NCBI GenBank assembly: GCA_026984035.1
Contig: JALSSW010000159.1
Span: 1-39,258, forward strand
DNA length: 39,258 bases
Source of the DNA: Planctomycetota bacterium
GTDB taxonomy: Bacteria > Planctomycetota > UBA1135 > GCA-002748355
Reading direction: 5' to 3'
Positions 36,854 through 39,258 of this stretch are shown here, in pieces; position 1 is the first letter of the stretch; the number at the start of each line of letters is the position of its first letter. The position numbers and the translations under genes are program-made. The notes under the pieces are model-generated. The model was given only the letters and a program-made list of their open reading frames with translations, had not been told where the DNA came from and searched no databases.

Positions 36854-38101
36854 ATGAAAGTCCAGATTCCACTTTGTTGGAGGACCCCTCTTGGGGTCCT
36901 GTCCTGTTTGCTCGTTCTGCCTCTTCTTTCCCAGGGGGTGGATCCAGCTGGGAAGGTTGTGAAGGACAGCCCTGCATCTTGGCAGGTGCAACTGTTGGAC
37001 GGGGGGGTGATTGCCGCCAAGAGCATCGGGCTGGATCAAGCCGGGGTTCTCCCTGGAGATGGGCGGCCCAAGATCCCCTTTGATCGGATTCTTTGCTTGC
37101 TCGGGCCGGGTCGTATGGGGACGGATGCCGAGGGAGCTGTGGTGGATCTGGTGGATGGATCCCGATTCGTGGGGGCCATCCTGGGGGGGGATGAGGAGGG
37201 GGAGAGTTTTGGAATCAAGACTGTGGATTTTGGGGTTTTGCAGATTTCCCTGGATCTCGTAGCGACCATCCGCTTTCGGCGGAAGGGCCGGCTTCCACAG
37301 GTTCCTGAGGAGAGCGAGGGGGGTGGGGAAACTCTCCTTCGCTGGTCCCAATTTGGGCATGACGCAGTCGGGGGCTTTCTTGCCTCTGTGGCCCGGGAAG
37401 GGCTTATGTTCTCTGAAAAAGAGGATGAGGATCCCAGTCTTGTTCCATGGAAGGAGGTGGCCGGTCTGCGTTTTGATAACGAAATCCCTAAGGATCAGGC
37501 ACATTTTGCCGTGGTAGGGATGGGGGGAAGCCTGATTCGGATGAAAAAGCTGCGGCAAGAGAAAGGGCTTCTTCTGCTGTCGCATGCGGTTTCAAAGGAT
37601 TTGGCCTTGCCCATCGAAAGGTTGGTGACTTTAGTTCCCTTGCAAGGGGGGGGGCGGCTTTTTGCTACCAGCTTGGCTTCTCGTTTTGAGGAGAAGAGTT
37701 TCTTCGGAAAAGATGGAGCCAAGTTTGGCTACCAACAGAATCGCAATCTCTTTGGGGATCTGCTTGTCTCCGAAGGCTTGGGTTTCCCCTTAGGTTTTGC
37801 TGCGCACAGTTGGTCGCGGATCACCATTGAAGTACCTGTGCAAAGAACTCAGTTTCGGGTGTTTCTTGGAATTGACCAGACTGCGCGTGAATTCCCCATC
37901 CCGGGGAATCTCGATGGACGAATCCTTGTGGATGGAAAGGTCATGGCCGAGGCAAAGCAGGTGCAGGGTGGACAACCATTGCGAGTCTTGTCGCTTAAGG
38001 GGCTGCGGCCCGGGCAGGAGTTAACCCTCGAGTTAGACTTTGGGGCGGATCTTCACATTGGGGACAGGGGGGATTGGTTGCTGCCGGTCTTCCTCCCCTA
38101 A
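36854..38101 (+). CDS. Secreted NPCBM-domain protein
   Basis: A 415-residue exported protein with an N-terminal signal peptide (RTPLGVLSCLLVLPLLSQG). The C-terminal 120 residues fit an NPCBM (novel putative carbohydrate-binding) domain: GFAAHSWSRITIEV, FLGIDQTAR, RILVDGKVMAEAKQVQGGQPLRVL and a final HIGDRGDWLLPVF match its GIGVHS, VGIDD, V-VDGK and GDHADW landmarks. The first half has beta units QVQLLDGGVIAAK and VDLVDGSRFVGAI that I do not assign. It probably binds a carbohydrate or other ligand outside the inner membrane. Start: ATG 36854 or in-frame GTG 36845; GGAAAG lies 4 bases before the GTG. A vWA protein gene follows 25 bases downstream. Confidence 0.75.
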   Translation: MKVQIPLCWRTPLGVLSCLLVLPLLSQGVDPAGKVVKDSPASWQVQLLDGGVIAAKSIGLDQAGVLPGDGRPKIPFDRILCLLGPGRMGTDAEGAVVDLVDGSRFVGAILGGDEEGESFGIKTVDFGVLQISLDLVATIRFRRKGRLPQVPEESEGGGETLLRWSQFGHDAVGGFLASVAREGLMFSEKEDEDPSLVPWKEVAGLRFDNEIPKDQAHFAVVGMGGSLIRMKKLRQEKGLLLLSHAVSKDLALPIERLVTLVPLQGGGRLFATSLASRFEEKSFFGKDGAKFGYQQNRNLFGDLLVSEGLGFPLGFAAHSWSRITIEVPVQRTQFRVFLGIDQTAREFPIPGNLDGRILVDGKVMAEAKQVQGGQPLRVLSLKGLRPGQELTLELDFGADLHIGDRGDWLLPVFLP

Positions 38102-38126
38102 GTCACGACTCTTCCCTGAAATCTTT

Positions 38127-39258
38127 ATGCATCTCCAAAAGATGGTGTATGCCTTCGGCCTCTTCATGATTGGAGGGGTGCTTCTCTACCTTATGTTGGT
38201 AGGGCCGGGTCAACTGACCTATGAAGTCCCGGTAGGCATACGGATGGATCCCTATCCTTCCGCTCCTTCCGCGCAACCGAACTCCATCCCTCCAGCTCCC
38301 CGCGAACGCCGCATCCAAGTTTTCGCTCCTCCCCCAAAAGGGACACCCATTCTCCTTGTGCCGGATCCAGAGAGCCTGCGGACCGAAGTGCAGGCTCTTG
38401 GGCCACTTAGAGTATTGGATCCCTCCGGCATGGACTTGGTCGCCCTGCATCCCCTACGCAAAGGCTTGCCCTGCCTGTTGGGGATCTCCATTGAGGGGTT
38501 TCGAGAAGGGGACCGGCTGCGCCTAAGGGTGGTTCGAGGAAAGGGGGTTGGAGTCGGGAAGGGAGAAAGGGAAAAAGTGTGGGAGGAGGTTCGGATGCGT
38601 GTGGAGGGCACATCCGGGGAGGGGACCTTTGCCCTGCCCCGCCAGGGAGAGCCGAGCGAGTTGTGGCTGGAGTGGGTGGGGGAGCGCCGAGGGCGCAAGG
38701 GGCGGGTGCAGCGGCATTTTTCGCTCCGTCCCGGTCCTCCTCCCCGCCTCTTTGCCCCCTCCGCTCTAAAAGGGACAGCCCTTCTCCGCGCTTTATCCCA
38801 AGCGGGATTCACCCGCGTGGAGACCCCGGAGGAGGTCGACCTCTTTGTCCTTCCGCTGGACCTTGCGCCGGAGCCGGGCTTGTTGAAGGCTGTGGACGCA
38901 GGAATGGGTGTCCTCCTTGTCCCTGGAGGTACGGCGCATGTGGCGTCGGGATGGGGGCCGCTTCTTCCGGCTAGGTTGATCGATGCTGTCAAGCCCAAGG
39001 CCGAGGGGAAGAGTGCGCCGATTCCTTCCAAGACGAACCCTTCCAAGAAGCCGCCGAAGGGGGGAGAGGGAACTCCCGAGAAACTGTCTCCGAAAGAAAA
39101 GCCTCTTGAGGAGCCAAGACCTGGGAAGGGTTCCAAGAAAAAAGCCCACAGTGTTGGAATGGTTCTCCTCGTGGACAACTCCTCTTCTATGAAATATGAG
39201 GGGCGCAACCTTCTTGCCGGCAAGGCCGCCCTCGAATCCGCCCTTCGCCTTGGCCGAG
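38127..39258 (+). CDS. vWA-domain membrane protein, 3' end outside window
   Basis: Open from ATG 38127 to the window end, 377 residues seen. One membrane helix near the start (about 7-26) is followed by a Pro-rich stretch, a beta-rich region (about 60-220), and a GATase-like segment with GVLLVPGG and GWGPLLPARLID. A Lys/Pro/Gly-rich linker then leads into a von Willebrand A domain: VLLVDNSSSMKYEG keeps the DxSxS metal-ion-dependent adhesion site. The order GATase-like segment then vWA is seen in BatA-like and planctomycete membrane proteins that have no proven function. The remainder of the vWA domain is cut off. It shares an operon with the NPCBM gene (25-base gap). Confidence 0.72.
   Translation, partial: MHLQKMVYAFGLFMIGGVLLYLMLVGPGQLTYEVPVGIRMDPYPSAPSAQPNSIPPAPRERRIQVFAPPPKGTPILLVPDPESLRTEVQALGPLRVLDPSGMDLVALHPLRKGLPCLLGISIEGFREGDRLRLRVVRGKGVGVGKGEREKVWEEVRMRVEGTSGEGTFALPRQGEPSELWLEWVGERRGRKGRVQRHFSLRPGPPPRLFAPSALKGTALLRALSQAGFTRVETPEEVDLFVLPLDLAPEPGLLKAVDAGMGVLLVPGGTAHVASGWGPLLPARLIDAVKPKAEGKSAPIPSKTNPSKKPPKGGEGTPEKLSPKEKPLEEPRPGKGSKKKAHSVGMVLLVDNSSSMKYEGRNLLAGKAALESALRLGR

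Noticed and set aside
38252..39223. Minus strand frame of 323 codons at the right end
   Set aside because: Opposite the vWA protein, whose DxSxS motif and membrane helix make the plus frame clearly real.

Overview
The window is bacterial chromosome, Gram-negative by content (lipid A synthesis gene lpxB, a beta-barrel porin, a lipoprotein, Sec-type signal peptides). Several features together suggest a member of the Planctomycetota. These are two groEL paralogues without the GGM tail in a groEL-groES-groEL-dnaJ-grpE cluster, a secreted prenyltransferase/squalene-oxidase-repeat protein, a secreted HExxH protein of the DUF1570 kind, an NPCBM protein next to a vWA protein, and a small secreted protein of a type common in that phylum. 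This placement is inference; no rRNA or tRNA is visible to settle it.

Layout: (1) 1-273, the 3' end of tryptophan 2,3-dioxygenase. (2) 677-8990, a compact chemotaxis operon on the + strand: cheW, a soluble PAS-type receptor, cheR, a 960-residue cheA with two HPt domains, cheC, cheD, cheY, cheB. It holds a complete phosphorelay plus both adaptation branches (CheR/CheB methylation and CheD/CheC), but no flagellar or pilus genes. (3) 9067-10882, a small membrane protein, a signal peptidase I and a short-chain dehydrogenase. (4) 10902-13393, on the minus strand, a secreted squalene-cyclase-fold protein overlapping a fumarylacetoacetate-hydrolase-family gene. (5) 13584-18756, a tightly overlapping + strand operon: DUF2064 transferase, dapC, dapD, dapE (succinylase branch of lysine/diaminopimelate synthesis) and a NUDIX-metallo-beta-lactamase fusion.

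(6) 18913-21148, a small secreted protein with a good sigma-70-type promoter, converging on a porin and a short phosphate-binding-like periplasmic protein. (7) 21329-24970, a minus strand operon pabA/trpG-like, ABC ATPase, ABC permease, lpxB, each junction a 4-bp ATGA overlap. (8) 25127-28242, trkA-trkH potassium uptake, with trkA preceded by a five-codon leader reading frame that owns the only strong ribosome-binding site. (9) 28366-30580, a lipoprotein and a secreted metalloprotease-like protein. (10) 30811-36423, the chaperone cluster. (11) 36854-39258, a secreted NPCBM protein and a truncated vWA/GATase-like membrane protein.

Most genes are ordinary housekeeping and signalling genes. The items that deserve a second look are the trkA leader peptide, long inverted repeats in the chaperone cluster and over the dap operon start, the NUDIX-MBL fusion locked to dapE, the overlap-coupled pabA-ABC-lpxB operon, and divergent active-site residues in CheC and the glutamine amidotransferase. 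I see no CRISPR array, transposon, integrase or attachment site.
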